From positions 1-24,414 of the forward strand of contig RGQW01000008.1 of the NCBI GenBank assembly GCA_010029945.1: a stretch of 24,414 bases of DNA, read 5' to 3'. The DNA comes from Actinomycetota bacterium. Its GTDB lineage: Bacteria > Actinomycetota > Actinomycetes > S36-B12. Shown here piece after piece: positions 6,726 through 13,693 of this stretch. The notes under the pieces were generated by a model. It did no database searches. It saw only the letters and a list, made by a program, of their open reading frames with translations, and was not told the origin of the DNA. A program made the translations under genes and the position numbers. The stretch's first letter is position 1. Each line of letters starts with the position of its first letter.

Positions 6726-7352
6726 CTACTTGGAGTACAGCTCGACGATGAGCTGTTCTTGGACAGGGGTGTCGATGACCGCACGCTCGGGCAGCGAGTG
6801 AACGATGATCCGCATCTTGGAAGGAACTACCTCCAGCCAAGCCGGAACAGTGCGCTCACCCACCTCGGCGTGGGCGACGACAAAAGGAGTCATCTCTCGG
6901 GAAGAGGGCTTCACCTCGATGATGTCGTTCGGAGAGACGCGGAAGGACGGGATGTCGACCTTCTTGCCGTTCACCGTGAAGTGTCCGTGGTTCACCAACT
7001 GGCGCGCCATGTCTCGCGACTTCGCGAAGCCAGCACGAAAAACAACATTGTCGAGCCGTGATTCCAGGATCCGCAGAAGATTGTCACCGGTCTTACCCGA
7101 CTGACGGTTGGCCTCTACGTAGTAGTTGCCGAATTGCTTCTCGAGGACCCCATACATACGTACCGCCTTTTGCTTCTCCCGAAGCTGCAGCAGGTACTCG
7201 CTCTCCTTGGAGCGTCCTCGCCCATGCTGTCCCGGAGGGTACGGACGCTTCTCGAAAGGACACTTCGGCGAATCGCACTTGCTCCCCTTGAGGAACAACT
7301 TCATCTTCTCTCGGCGGCAGCGCTTGCAGTCTGCGTCGGTGTATCGCGCCAT
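6726..7352 (-). CDS. rpsD: 30S ribosomal protein S4 (uS4), zinc-binding type
   Basis: S4 binds 16S rRNA first in assembly of the 30S body and takes part in decoding fidelity; in some bacteria it also represses its own operon. The 208-residue protein begins MARYTDADCKRC; Cys9, Cys12, Cys26 and Cys31 form the CxxC...C4xC zinc site known from the Thermus protein. The S4 RNA-binding domain follows (ESRLDNVVFR, QLVNHGHFTVNG). AAGGAG precedes the ATG. It follows rpsK by 31 bases in the alpha cluster. Confidence 0.98.
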   Translation of the reverse strand: MARYTDADCKRCRREKMKLFLKGSKCDSPKCPFEKRPYPPGQHGRGRSKESEYLLQLREKQKAVRMYGVLEKQFGNYYVEANRQSGKTGDNLLRILESRLDNVVFRAGFAKSRDMARQLVNHGHFTVNGKKVDIPSFRVSPNDIIEVKPSSREMTPFVVAHAEVGERTVPAWLEVVPSKMRIIVHSLPERAVIDTPVQEQLIVELYSK

Positions 7353-7383
7353 AGCTTTCTTTTCTCCTTATTCCTGCACGCGA

Positions 7384-7782
7384 TCAGACGCGGCGACGCT
7401 TCGGGGGACGAGTTCCGTTGTGGGGTACCGGCGTGACGTCGGAGATGGATCCCACTTCCAGACCGGTCGCTTGCAGTGACCGGATCGCGGTCTCCCGACC
7501 GGAGCCGGGACCCTTGACGAACACATCGACCTTGCGCATTCCGTGCTCCATCGCACGACGGGCGGCAGACTCAGCCGCCAATTGTGCAGCGAACGGCGTG
7601 GACTTGCGGCTTCCCTTGAAGCCCACCTGCCCGGCCGATGCCCAGGCGATTACTGCACCCGTGGGATCAGTGATCGAGATGATGGTGTTGTTGAACGTGC
7701 TCTTGATGTGAGCGTGGCCGTGGGCCACATTCTTCTTTTCCTTACGGCGCACCTTCTTGGCGCCGGCAGTCTTGGGGGGCAT
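7384..7782 (-). CDS. rpsK: 30S ribosomal protein S11 (uS11)
   Basis: S11 lies on the 30S platform near the mRNA exit and the E site. The 132-residue product has the usual length and motifs: HIKSTFNNTIISITD, SAGQVGFKGSRKSTPFAAQ, VFVKGPGSGRETAIR, and the conserved end DVTPVPHNGTRPPKRRRV. AAGGAAG lies about nine bases before the ATG. It is positioned between rpsM and rpsD as in nearly all bacteria. Confidence 0.98.
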   Translation of the reverse strand: MPPKTAGAKKVRRKEKKNVAHGHAHIKSTFNNTIISITDPTGAVIAWASAGQVGFKGSRKSTPFAAQLAAESAARRAMEHGMRKVDVFVKGPGSGRETAIRSLQATGLEVGSISDVTPVPHNGTRPPKRRRV

Positions 7783-7843
7783 GTCTATCTGCTTCCTTTA
7801 GCTTTCCGTGGACGGATGATCGGGTGACGGGTGTCCCAGCCGG

Positions 7844-8215
7844 CTAGGCCTTCTTCTTGCCCGCGACGGTCTTGCGCGGCCCCTTGCGGGACCGGGCATT
7901 GGTGTGGGTGCGCTGACCGCGGACCGGGAGGCCCTTACGGTGACGGATGCCCTGGTAGCAACCGATCTCGACCTTGCGTCGGATGTCCGCTGCCACCTCG
8001 CGTCGAAGGTCACCTTCGACTTTCAGGTTTGCCTCAATCCAGTCGCGCAGTGCGAGGGTTTGGTCATCCGTGAGGTCTTTGGCCTTCATCTCCGGATCGA
8101 TACCGGTGGCCTGCAGGGCCTTGGCTGCCTGTGAGCGGCCAACGCCGTAAATGTAGGTGAGCGCGATCGCCAAGCGCTTCTCGCGCGGGAGATCGACACC
8201 GATCAAACGTGCCAT
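7844..8215 (-). CDS. rpsM: 30S ribosomal protein S13 (uS13)
   Basis: S13 is in the 30S head and forms bridges to the 50S subunit and contacts with P-site tRNA. The 123-residue protein has the family start MARLIGVDLPREKR, the helix segment YIYGVGRSQA, and the arginine-rich end GLPVRGQRTHTNARSRKG followed by a lysine tail that reaches the tRNA. Start ATG with AGGA upstream. A 183-base gap with three perfect hairpins separates it from rpmJ, which suggests that the alpha cluster is controlled at this point. Confidence 0.98.
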   Translation of the reverse strand: MARLIGVDLPREKRLAIALTYIYGVGRSQAAKALQATGIDPEMKAKDLTDDQTLALRDWIEANLKVEGDLRREVAADIRRKVEIGCYQGIRHRKGLPVRGQRTHTNARSRKGPRKTVAGKKKA

Positions 8216-8265
8216 GGGGCGGTCCTATCGTTTCTCGTTCACGGGGTTTGCTGAGGGAGTCCATT

Positions 8266-8336
8266 CCGGTCCGCCAAGACCGGTCTTCGGCCCCGTGGCC
8301 GAAGGTGTCGTCCTCGTCTCGATGGTTACCACCGAG
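8266..8336 (-). promoter_or_regulatory. Structured leader RNA of rpsM (alpha operon): three hairpins
   Basis: In transcript order: 8318-8336, a 19-base near-palindrome giving a 9-bp stem as RNA with one G-U pair; 8285-8304, a perfect 8-bp stem CTTCGGCC/GGCCGAAG with loop ACGG; 8266-8283, a perfect 6-bp stem CCGGTC/GACCGG with a 6-base loop. The last two are one base apart and could stack. They fill the unusually long rpmJ-rpsM gap of 183 bases. The E. coli alpha operon leader binds S4 at this place in the cluster; a similar job here is inference, and no sequence likeness is claimed. Confidence 0.5.
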
Positions 8337-8398
8337 GGAGGGGTCGGGATTTCCCTTTGTGATAGGTGCGCGAGTTGTCTCTCCCGCTGCACCCGCTA

Positions 8399-8512
8399 CT
8401 AGCCCTGACGCTGCTTGTGGCGCGGATTCGAACAAATCACCATGACGCGTCCGTGGCGACGAATCAGCCTGCAGTTATCGCAGATCTTCTTGACGCTCGG
8501 TTGCACCTTCAT
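8399..8512 (-). CDS. rpmJ: 50S ribosomal protein L36 (bL36), zinc-binding type
   Basis: L36 is the smallest 50S protein and stabilises 23S rRNA packing. The 37-residue reading frame starts MKVQPSVKKICDNC and ends PRHKQRQG. Cys11, Cys14, Cys27 and His32 form the CCCH zinc ribbon of the C+ form. The length is exactly that of the common bacterial L36. It lies 38 bases after infA and before rpsM, its standard place. Confidence 0.97.
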   Translation of the reverse strand: MKVQPSVKKICDNCRLIRRHGRVMVICSNPRHKQRQG

Positions 8513-8550
8513 GTGCTCTGTCCGTTCCCTCGCGACGCGCGTTGCGTCGA

Positions 8551-8772
8551 TTACTTGTAGCGGTAAACGATGCGGCCGCGGGTGAGGTCATACGGTGACA
8601 ACTCCACGACGACACGATCGTCCGGAAGGATCCGGATGTAGTGCATCCGCATCTTTCCACTGATATGAGCGAGCACTTCGTGCCCGTTGTCGAGCTCCAC
8701 GCGGAACATCGCATTGGGAAGGGACTCCGTGATCGTGCCCTCGAGCTCGATCGCGCCGTCCTTCTTGCCCAT
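8551..8772 (-). CDS. infA: Translation initiation factor IF-1
   Basis: IF-1 blocks the 30S A site during initiation and assists IF-2 and IF-3. The 73-residue protein is a single S1-like OB fold: MGKKDGAIELEG, LPNAMFRVELDNGHEVLAHISGKMR and IRILPDDRVVVELSPYDLTRGRI with the end YRYK. The frame is open 20 codons further upstream, but the ATG at 8772 gives the universal IF-1 N-terminus, so it is the chosen start; GAAGG lies upstream. rpmJ follows. Confidence 0.98.
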   Translation of the reverse strand: MGKKDGAIELEGTITESLPNAMFRVELDNGHEVLAHISGKMRMHYIRILPDDRVVVELSPYDLTRGRIVYRYK

Positions 8773-8971
8773 CTGGTGCCCTTCGCTTCTGCGAACCGGG
8801 AATTCCGGCCCACTGACCCGGTCCTCCCGCACACCACGACGCCACCGCCGTAGCGGAGGAGGTTCGAAGATGGACGGGGAAGCCCGATCTCAGCCCGCAA
8901 AGTCTACGCCCCACGGCCCAGAGGGGCACACGGGGGGCGGATCCGGACAGACAGCGACCTGAATAGGGCCC
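8773..8971 (-). promoter_or_regulatory. 199-base non-coding stretch before infA
   Basis: It holds no credible gene. A TAGACT hexamer (8901-8906, minus strand) could be a -10 box but no -35 is visible around 17 bases upstream. A small stem CCGC/GCGG closes a UACG tetraloop (8845-8856), a stable UNCG-type hairpin. An infA promoter is plausible because the sulfotransferase gene interrupts the cluster just upstream, but it is not demonstrated. Confidence 0.3.
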
Positions 8972-9880
8972 TCAAATGCGCTCGTGCACCTCAATCCCCT
9001 CCTGCCGGAGGCGATCTCGGGCCTGGACATAGAGGGATTCCAGCATCTGGGGGTCGGCCACCCGCGACGCCCACGCCCCCACGTTCACCCGATCAGCGGG
9101 CATTTCCTCCGAAAAATAACGCCTCATGCGCGGCCGGTCCGACAGGCCGAGAAAATCGAGCAGTTCGGCGTAGGTCGCCTCTCGCTCCCGTACAACGAGG
9201 TCCTCCAGCGACACCGTGAGCACCTGCTGGCCAGGCACCTTTCCCAGGGAGTGGTGCGCGCGGCGCATGCGACCCTCCCACCAGGCAATCGCCGTCTGAG
9301 GTGTGGATGGCCCCCACGGCTCCGCCAGCACCGATGCGGCGGTGTCTCGTCCATCGCGGACCATGTGCACGAAGAGGGCATCGGGCGCTACCTGGAAGAT
9401 CCGGTCGGCGCACACGGCGTTCGGAGGAGATGTGTCCACCCAGAATCGTTCACTCGTCACACCCTGGGCCTTCATCAGGTCGTCCAAGAATTCTCGACCA
9501 GCGCGTGCCGAGTCTGCCTTCACACTCAAGTGGAGCTTGCGGATCATCTCCTCGCGCTGCTGCTCCGACATCGCCCGATGCAGGCCACTCGATCTTCCCA
9601 GCCGATTGGTGCGTTCCCACCACTGCTTTCGCATGCGGGAGTCGAATTGCCGCGTCATTCCTCCGGGAACCAACGCAAGAACCTTCACCGTCCACGGGGC
9701 ATCAGGAGTCGGCCCGAGACACACATCCAGAAGTCCAGCGGAGTCCGTCACACAACGAATTTCCAGAGGCTTGCTCGCACGCACTTCCGGGTGGCAGCGG
9801 AGAAGCTTCGCAAGGACCGTTGTGCCACTTCTCCCCGTGCCACCACTGAAAATTGGGCGAGCCACGGACACCACCGACAC
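8972..9880 (-). CDS. PAPS-dependent sulfotransferase family protein
   Basis: Sulfotransferases of this family move sulfate from 3'-phosphoadenosine-5'-phosphosulfate to a sugar, lipid or other acceptor; the acceptor here cannot be told. The 302-residue protein shows the 5'-phosphosulfate loop SGGTGRSGTT (12-21), WVDTSPPN (147-154) and the 3'-phosphate-binding stretch HMVRDGRDTAASV (172-184), as in Sulfotransfer_3-like proteins. There is no signal peptide or membrane segment. The start is GTG, one base after the map stop, so it is translationally coupled; several nearby GTGs make the exact start uncertain. It is not a usual member of the spc cluster and lies between map and infA, so it was probably inserted there. 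Its C-terminus seems complete. Confidence 0.88.
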   Translation of the reverse strand: MSVVSVARPIFSGGTGRSGTTVLAKLLRCHPEVRASKPLEIRCVTDSAGLLDVCLGPTPDAPWTVKVLALVPGGMTRQFDSRMRKQWWERTNRLGRSSGLHRAMSEQQREEMIRKLHLSVKADSARAGREFLDDLMKAQGVTSERFWVDTSPPNAVCADRIFQVAPDALFVHMVRDGRDTAASVLAEPWGPSTPQTAIAWWEGRMRRAHHSLGKVPGQQVLTVSLEDLVVREREATYAELLDFLGLSDRPRMRRYFSEEMPADRVNVGAWASRVADPQMLESLYVQARDRLRQEGIEVHERI

Positions 9881-9881
9881 G

Positions 9882-10664
9882 TTACAGACGGGTGCCTTCC
9901 AGTGATGTCAGCACCCACGGCCCCTCATCGGTGATAGCAACCGAATGCTCCCAATGGGCCGCGGCCGCGCCGTCGGAGGTCACGACGGTCCACTGATCAT
10001 CGAGAACCTGAACATTGGCAGTCCCCATCGTCACCATCGGCTCGATGGCGAGAGCCATTCCTGCCTCGAGACGGGGGCCACGGCCCGGACGCCCGTAATT
10101 CGGTACTGGCGGGTGCATGTGCATCTGAGATCCGATGCCGTGCCCGACGTACTCCTCCACGATTCCGTACCCGCCGGCCCCTCGAATGCACTCCTCGACG
10201 CCATGCCCAATGTCGGACAGGTGGCGACCCACCCGTGCCTGCGCCAGCCCGGCCCACAGCGACGACTGAGTCACTTCGGACAAAGCAGAGATGTCTTCGG
10301 CGGCATCCGGCATCACAATCGATATCGCGGCATCGCCGTGCCAGCCTTCGATGATCGCACCGCAGTCGATCGAGACGATGTCAGCGGACTTGATCACCCT
10401 CTCCCCTGGAATTCCATGGACAACTTCGTCATTAACCGACGCACAAATCACGGCCGGAAATCCGTGGTACCCGAGGAAAGATGATGTTGCTCCATGGTCG
10501 GCGATGCTCTCTCGGGCAAGGGCATCTAAATCCGCCGTCGTCATACCCACGGCGATTTCCGACCGGATCTTCTCCAGTGTCTTGGCGACAACGAGCCCGG
10601 CCTGTCGCATGAGCGCGAGTTCGTCGACCGACTTGATCTCGATCGGTTTGCTCTTACCGAACAT
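9882..10664 (-). CDS. map: Methionine aminopeptidase, type I
   Basis: Map removes the initiator methionine from nascent proteins. The 260-residue protein is a pita-bread M24 peptidase with all five metal ligands: Asp100 (SIDCG), Asp111 (WHGDAA), His175 (VGHGIG), Glu208 (AIEPM) and Glu239 (HWEHSV), and the substrate-binding His83 (VVHGIPG). The length is usual for bacterial type Ia enzymes. Its ATG overlaps the adk TGA by one base (TGATG), and the adk-map order is standard after secY. Confidence 0.98.
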   Translation of the reverse strand: MFGKSKPIEIKSVDELALMRQAGLVVAKTLEKIRSEIAVGMTTADLDALARESIADHGATSSFLGYHGFPAVICASVNDEVVHGIPGERVIKSADIVSIDCGAIIEGWHGDAAISIVMPDAAEDISALSEVTQSSLWAGLAQARVGRHLSDIGHGVEECIRGAGGYGIVEEYVGHGIGSQMHMHPPVPNYGRPGRGPRLEAGMALAIEPMVTMGTANVQVLDDQWTVVTSDGAAAAHWEHSVAITDEGPWVLTSLEGTRL

Positions 10665-11041
10665 CAGCCGCCGGAGACAACAGTCAGCAGTCGCTCACTG
10701 ACCTGGTCGACCGTGCCCATGCCGTCGACTTTCGCCAGCAGTCCTCGATCCGAGTAAGTCTCGATCAGAGGTGCCGTCTGGTCGGCATACACCTCGAGGC
10801 GGCGGCGAAGCACATCCTCGGTGTCATCGGTTCGCCCTTGCTCCTGAGCGGTGATCGAATCGGGGACGTACTCCCCGGCATCCATGAATGCCTTTGCCTG
10901 CTCCCCTAGTTCGGTTCCCTGCGCGACATTCGCTCGAAAGATGTCCCCGGTGGAGATATGCGGTACTCCGAGTCGACCGGCAAGAACTCCCGCTTGGGTT
11001 CCCTTGCCGGCACCCGGGGGTCCCATGAAAACAAGACGCAT
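10664..11041 (-). CDS. adk: Adenylate kinase with an in-frame internal deletion
   Basis: Adenylate kinase converts ATP and AMP to two ADP. The 125-residue reading frame starts MRLVFMGPPGAGKGTQ with the P-loop (8-15), continues through HISTGDIFR and DAGEYVPDSIT, then jumps directly to EQGRTDDTEDVLRRRLEVY and the normal C-terminus. Actinobacterial short-LID enzymes are about 180-190 residues (181 in Mycobacterium tuberculosis), so some 56-60 residues are absent between Thr64 and Ala65 (near 10849/10850). The lost part contains the AMP-side GFxLDGYPR motif and the strand leading to the short LID, so the product should be inactive. The frame is open much further upstream but within secY, so ATG at 11041 is chosen. 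It lies 8 bases after secY. Confidence 0.93.
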   Translation of the reverse strand: MRLVFMGPPGAGKGTQAGVLAGRLGVPHISTGDIFRANVAQGTELGEQAKAFMDAGEYVPDSITAQEQGRTDDTEDVLRRRLEVYADQTAPLIETYSDRGLLAKVDGMGTVDQVSERLLTVVSGG

Positions 11042-11049
11042 GTGCGTAC

Positions 11050-12348
11050 CTAGCCCAGGAAGCCTTCGTAGTTCCGCTGCTGCAACTGGGATTCGATCTG
11101 CTTGACGGTGTCGAGTCCGACACCGACCATGATCAACAGGCTGGTTCCGCCGAAGATGAAGTCGCCGGCCACACCGAGGCCTCCGAACGCGAAGACGGGC
11201 AGCACCGCGATCAATCCGAGGTACAGCGAGCCCGGTGCTGTCAGTCGCGTCAGGACATAGTCCAGATAGTCGGCGGTCGGCTTGCCGGCGCGAATACCCG
11301 GAATGAAGCCGCCGTACTTCTTCATGTTGTCGGCGACATCGGTTGGGTTGAAGGTGATCGAGACGTAGAAGTAGCAGAAGAAGATCACCAGCAGGAAGTA
11401 GGTAAGCAAGTACCACGTTCCTGATCCTGTGCCGAAATTCTGTTGGACCCACTGGGCCCACGCCGCCTGGCTCCCCGTCAACTGCACGAACAGGGTCGGC
11501 AGGAACAACAGAGACGACGCGAAGATGACCGGGATGACGCCGGCCATGTTCACTTTCAGCGGGATGTATGTCGATGTCCCGCCGTACATGCGACGGCCAA
11601 CCATGCGCTTGGCGTACTGCACGGGGACGCGCCGCTGGGCTTGCTCGACGAAAACGACGAAGGCAATAACCGCGAGACCAACGAGCACCGTGACCGTGAA
11701 CGTGAAGGTTCCACGGCTGCCGAGGATTCCCGCGAATTGGGCCGGAATGGTGGCGATGATCGCGGTGAAGATCAGGACGCTCATGCCGTTCCCGACGCCG
11801 CGCTCGGTGATGAGTTCTCCGAACCACATGACGACCGCGGTTCCCGCCGTCATGACGATGACCATGACGAGAATCACCCAGATGCCTTGGTTGGGGATGA
11901 TGGTCTCGTTGCAGCCGCTGAACAGCGCCCCGGGCGTGCGCGCCAACGACAAGATCGCCGTTGACTGGAGCACCGCAAGACCAATGGTCACGTAGCGCGT
12001 GTATTGGGTGATCTTGGCTTGACCGGCCTGCCCGTCCTTCTTCAAGGTTTCGAGCCGAGGAATCACCACGGTCAGCAGCTGCAAGATGATGCTGGCCGTG
12101 ATGTACGGCATGATTCCGAGCGCGAAGACACTCAGCTGCAAGAGTGCGCCGCCGCTGAAGAGGTTGATCAGCGCGTACACCGAGTTGTCCTGAACCACGT
12201 CAATACACCGCTGGATCGCGGCGTAGTCAACTCCGGGGGTAGGCAGGACGGCACCGAGCCGGTACAGCCCCAAGAGCCCCAGGGTGAACAGGATCTTCTT
12301 GCGAAGGTCGGGGGTCCGCAGGGCAGCGCCAAACGCACTGATGTGCAT
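11050..12348 (-). CDS. secY: Preprotein translocase subunit SecY
   Basis: SecY is the membrane channel of the Sec system, exporting and inserting proteins with SecE, SecG and SecA. The 432-residue protein has the expected length and ten hydrophobic helices. The N-terminal helix (KILFTLGLLGLYRLGAVLPTPGVD) with the plug region, the ALGIMPYITASI segment, the GNGMS turn and the cytosolic loop QRRVPVQYAKRM are all present, and the C-terminal loop NPTDVADNMKKYGGFIPGIR is intact. GGGGAGG precedes the ATG. It follows rplO across 110 bases that contain two hairpins; adk and map come next. Confidence 0.98.
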   Translation of the reverse strand: MHISAFGAALRTPDLRKKILFTLGLLGLYRLGAVLPTPGVDYAAIQRCIDVVQDNSVYALINLFSGGALLQLSVFALGIMPYITASIILQLLTVVIPRLETLKKDGQAGQAKITQYTRYVTIGLAVLQSTAILSLARTPGALFSGCNETIIPNQGIWVILVMVIVMTAGTAVVMWFGELITERGVGNGMSVLIFTAIIATIPAQFAGILGSRGTFTFTVTVLVGLAVIAFVVFVEQAQRRVPVQYAKRMVGRRMYGGTSTYIPLKVNMAGVIPVIFASSLLFLPTLFVQLTGSQAAWAQWVQQNFGTGSGTWYLLTYFLLVIFFCYFYVSITFNPTDVADNMKKYGGFIPGIRAGKPTADYLDYVLTRLTAPGSLYLGLIAVLPVFAFGGLGVAGDFIFGGTSLLIMVGVGLDTVKQIESQLQQRNYEGFLG

Positions 12349-12401
12349 CAGGTCCTCCCCTCCTCTCGGACGCCTTCAGCGGTGTCGAGTGCCTGTGCAC
12401 C

Positions 12402-12453
12402 GGCCACCTGGCCTTGCCTGTGGGGCCACTCGAGTCCGTGACTTCTGCCCCAC
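12402..12453 (-). promoter_or_regulatory. Hairpins in the rplO-secY gap
   Basis: In transcript order: 12420-12453, a perfect 7-bp stem GTGGGGC/GCCCCAC enclosing a small AGTC/GACT hairpin, starting five bases after the rplO stop; then 12402-12413, GGCCA/TGGCC with a 2-base centre. No U-run follows. The pair lies between a ribosomal protein gene and a membrane protein gene, where expression is often rebalanced; attenuation or processing is an inference. Confidence 0.4.
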
Positions 12454-12458
12454 GCTAC

Positions 12459-12899
12459 CTACAGCTCGATCGTCGAGCCCCCGGCAGCGTCGATTTTGTC
12501 ACGAGCGCTCGAGGAGAACTTGTTCGCAGTGACCGTCACTGCTACGGAGATCTCCCCTTGCCCAAGAACCTTCACGGGCTGACCAGAACGCACCGCACCC
12601 TTGGCCACGAGATCGCTCACCGTCACATCTCCGCCCTCGGGGAAGAGCTTGTTGATGGTTGCGACATTGACGACCTGGAAGTCGACCTTGTTGGGATTCT
12701 TGAATCCCTTCAACTTCGGGATGCGCATATGCAACGGCATCTGACCGCCCTCGAAAGAAGCAGGAACGGTACCCCGGGCCTTGGTGCCCTTGGTTCCGCG
12801 ACCGGCCGTCTTTCCCTTCGACCCTTCGCCGCGCCCCTTGCGGGTCTTGGGCGTGTGAGCCCCTGGTGCAGGTCGCAGGTGATGAACCTTCAGTGCCAT
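12459..12899 (-). CDS. rplO: 50S ribosomal protein L15 (uL15)
   Basis: L15 is a central 50S assembly protein binding 23S rRNA. From ATG 12899 it has 146 residues: the N-terminal basic loop HHLRPAPGAHTPKTRKGRGEGSKGKTAGRGTKG typical of the family, then MPLHMRIPKLKGFKNPNK and the C-terminal domain with INKLFPEGG and SARDKIDAAGG. An upstream TTG in frame at 12908 would add three residues but overlaps the rpmD stop, and the ATG gives the standard MALKVHHL start. It is one base after rpmD. Confidence 0.97.
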   Translation of the reverse strand: MALKVHHLRPAPGAHTPKTRKGRGEGSKGKTAGRGTKGTKARGTVPASFEGGQMPLHMRIPKLKGFKNPNKVDFQVVNVATINKLFPEGGDVTVSDLVAKGAVRSGQPVKVLGQGEISVAVTVTANKFSSSARDKIDAAGGSTIEL

Positions 12900-12900
12900 G

Positions 12901-13083
12901 TCAGTCAACCTCCTCGACGTCGACCAGGTGGGACACGGTGTTCACCATGCCACGAATCTCTGGTCGATCTTCTTTCACGACGACGTCGCCGATTCGCTTG
13001 AGACCCAGGGACCGCAGAGTGTTGCGCTGACTGCTGGTTCCACCGATCTCGGATTTGCGCTGCGTCACCTTCAACTGTGTCAT
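12901..13083 (-). CDS. rpmD: 50S ribosomal protein L30 (uL30)
   Basis: L30 is a small 50S protein. The 60-residue product shows the family pattern LKVTQRKSEIGGTSSQRNTLRSLGLKRIGDVVVKEDRP and the C-terminal GMVNTVSHLVDVEEV. Its ATG overlaps the rpsE TGA by one base (TGATG), and rplO begins one base after its stop. This rpsE-rpmD-rplO order is standard for the spc operon. Confidence 0.97.
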   Translation of the reverse strand: MTQLKVTQRKSEIGGTSSQRNTLRSLGLKRIGDVVVKEDRPEIRGMVNTVSHLVDVEEVD

Positions 13084-13667
13084 CAGGAGCCCGCCCCTGC
13101 CTTGGCGCGGAGCATGGCGGCCGGCGCAACGTCTTCAAGCGGAAGGCCTCGACGTGCGGCGACAGCCTCGGGGGGCTCCAACATCTGAAGAGCGGCCACT
13201 GTTGCGTGCACGATGTTGATCGCGTTGTCGGATCCCAGTGACTTGCTCAGCACGTCATGAACTCCGGCACACTCCAAGACCGCACGAACCGGTCCTCCGG
13301 CGATAACACCCGTACCGGGAGCTGCCGGGCGGAGCATGACCACACCCGCTGAGGCTTCGCCGGTGATCGGGTGTGGAATCGTGCCTTGAATCCGAGGGAC
13401 GCGGAAGAAGTTCTTTTTCGCCTCTTCCACACCCTTCGCAATGGCGGCCGGGACTTCCTTGGCTTTGCCGTAGCCCACTCCCACCATGCCGTCACCGTCG
13501 CCAACGACAACAAGCGCGGTGAAGCTGAAGCGACGACCACCCTTGACGACCTTCGCGACACGATTGATCGAAACGACGCGCTCGAGGTGATTCGACTTTT
13601 CCTCGCGCGGCGTCCGCTCCTTGCGGTCACGGCGTTCGCCGCCTCCGCGTCGGTCGGTTCCTGACAT
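13083..13667 (-). CDS. rpsE: 30S ribosomal protein S5 (uS5)
   Basis: S5 binds 16S rRNA helices near the decoding site and has a role in accuracy. From ATG 13667 the protein has 194 residues: a basic N-terminal stretch (GTDRRGGGERRDRKERTPREEK), the double-stranded RNA-binding domain with VVSINRVAKVVKGGRRFSFTALVVVGD and VGVGYGKAKEVPAAI, and the C-terminal domain with PAAPGTGVIAGGPVRAVLE and the SLGSDNAINIVHAT segment. The open frame extends 42 codons upstream into rplR but that has no S5 character. GAGGA lies upstream. It follows the broken rplR by 26 bases and overlaps the rpmD start. Confidence 0.98.
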   Translation of the reverse strand: MSGTDRRGGGERRDRKERTPREEKSNHLERVVSINRVAKVVKGGRRFSFTALVVVGDGDGMVGVGYGKAKEVPAAIAKGVEEAKKNFFRVPRIQGTIPHPITGEASAGVVMLRPAAPGTGVIAGGPVRAVLECAGVHDVLSKSLGSDNAINIVHATVAALQMLEPPEAVAARRGLPLEDVAPAAMLRAKAGAGS

Positions 13668-13693
13668 GTTTTCCTCTTTCGCTCTCGGTCGTC

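Noticed and set aside
8064..8435. 123-codon minus-strand frame across the rpmJ-rpsM gap
   Set aside because: It overlaps rpsM in another frame and has no domain; the gap is better explained by a structured leader.
8901..8906. Firm infA promoter at TAGACT
   Set aside because: No -35-like hexamer at a suitable distance; kept only as a weak possibility in the gap entry.
11042..11827. N-terminal extension of the adk frame by 262 codons
   Set aside because: It runs inside secY in another frame and is Arg/His-rich; the Adk N-terminus MRLVFMGPPGAGKG starts at 11041 with a proper position after the secY stop.
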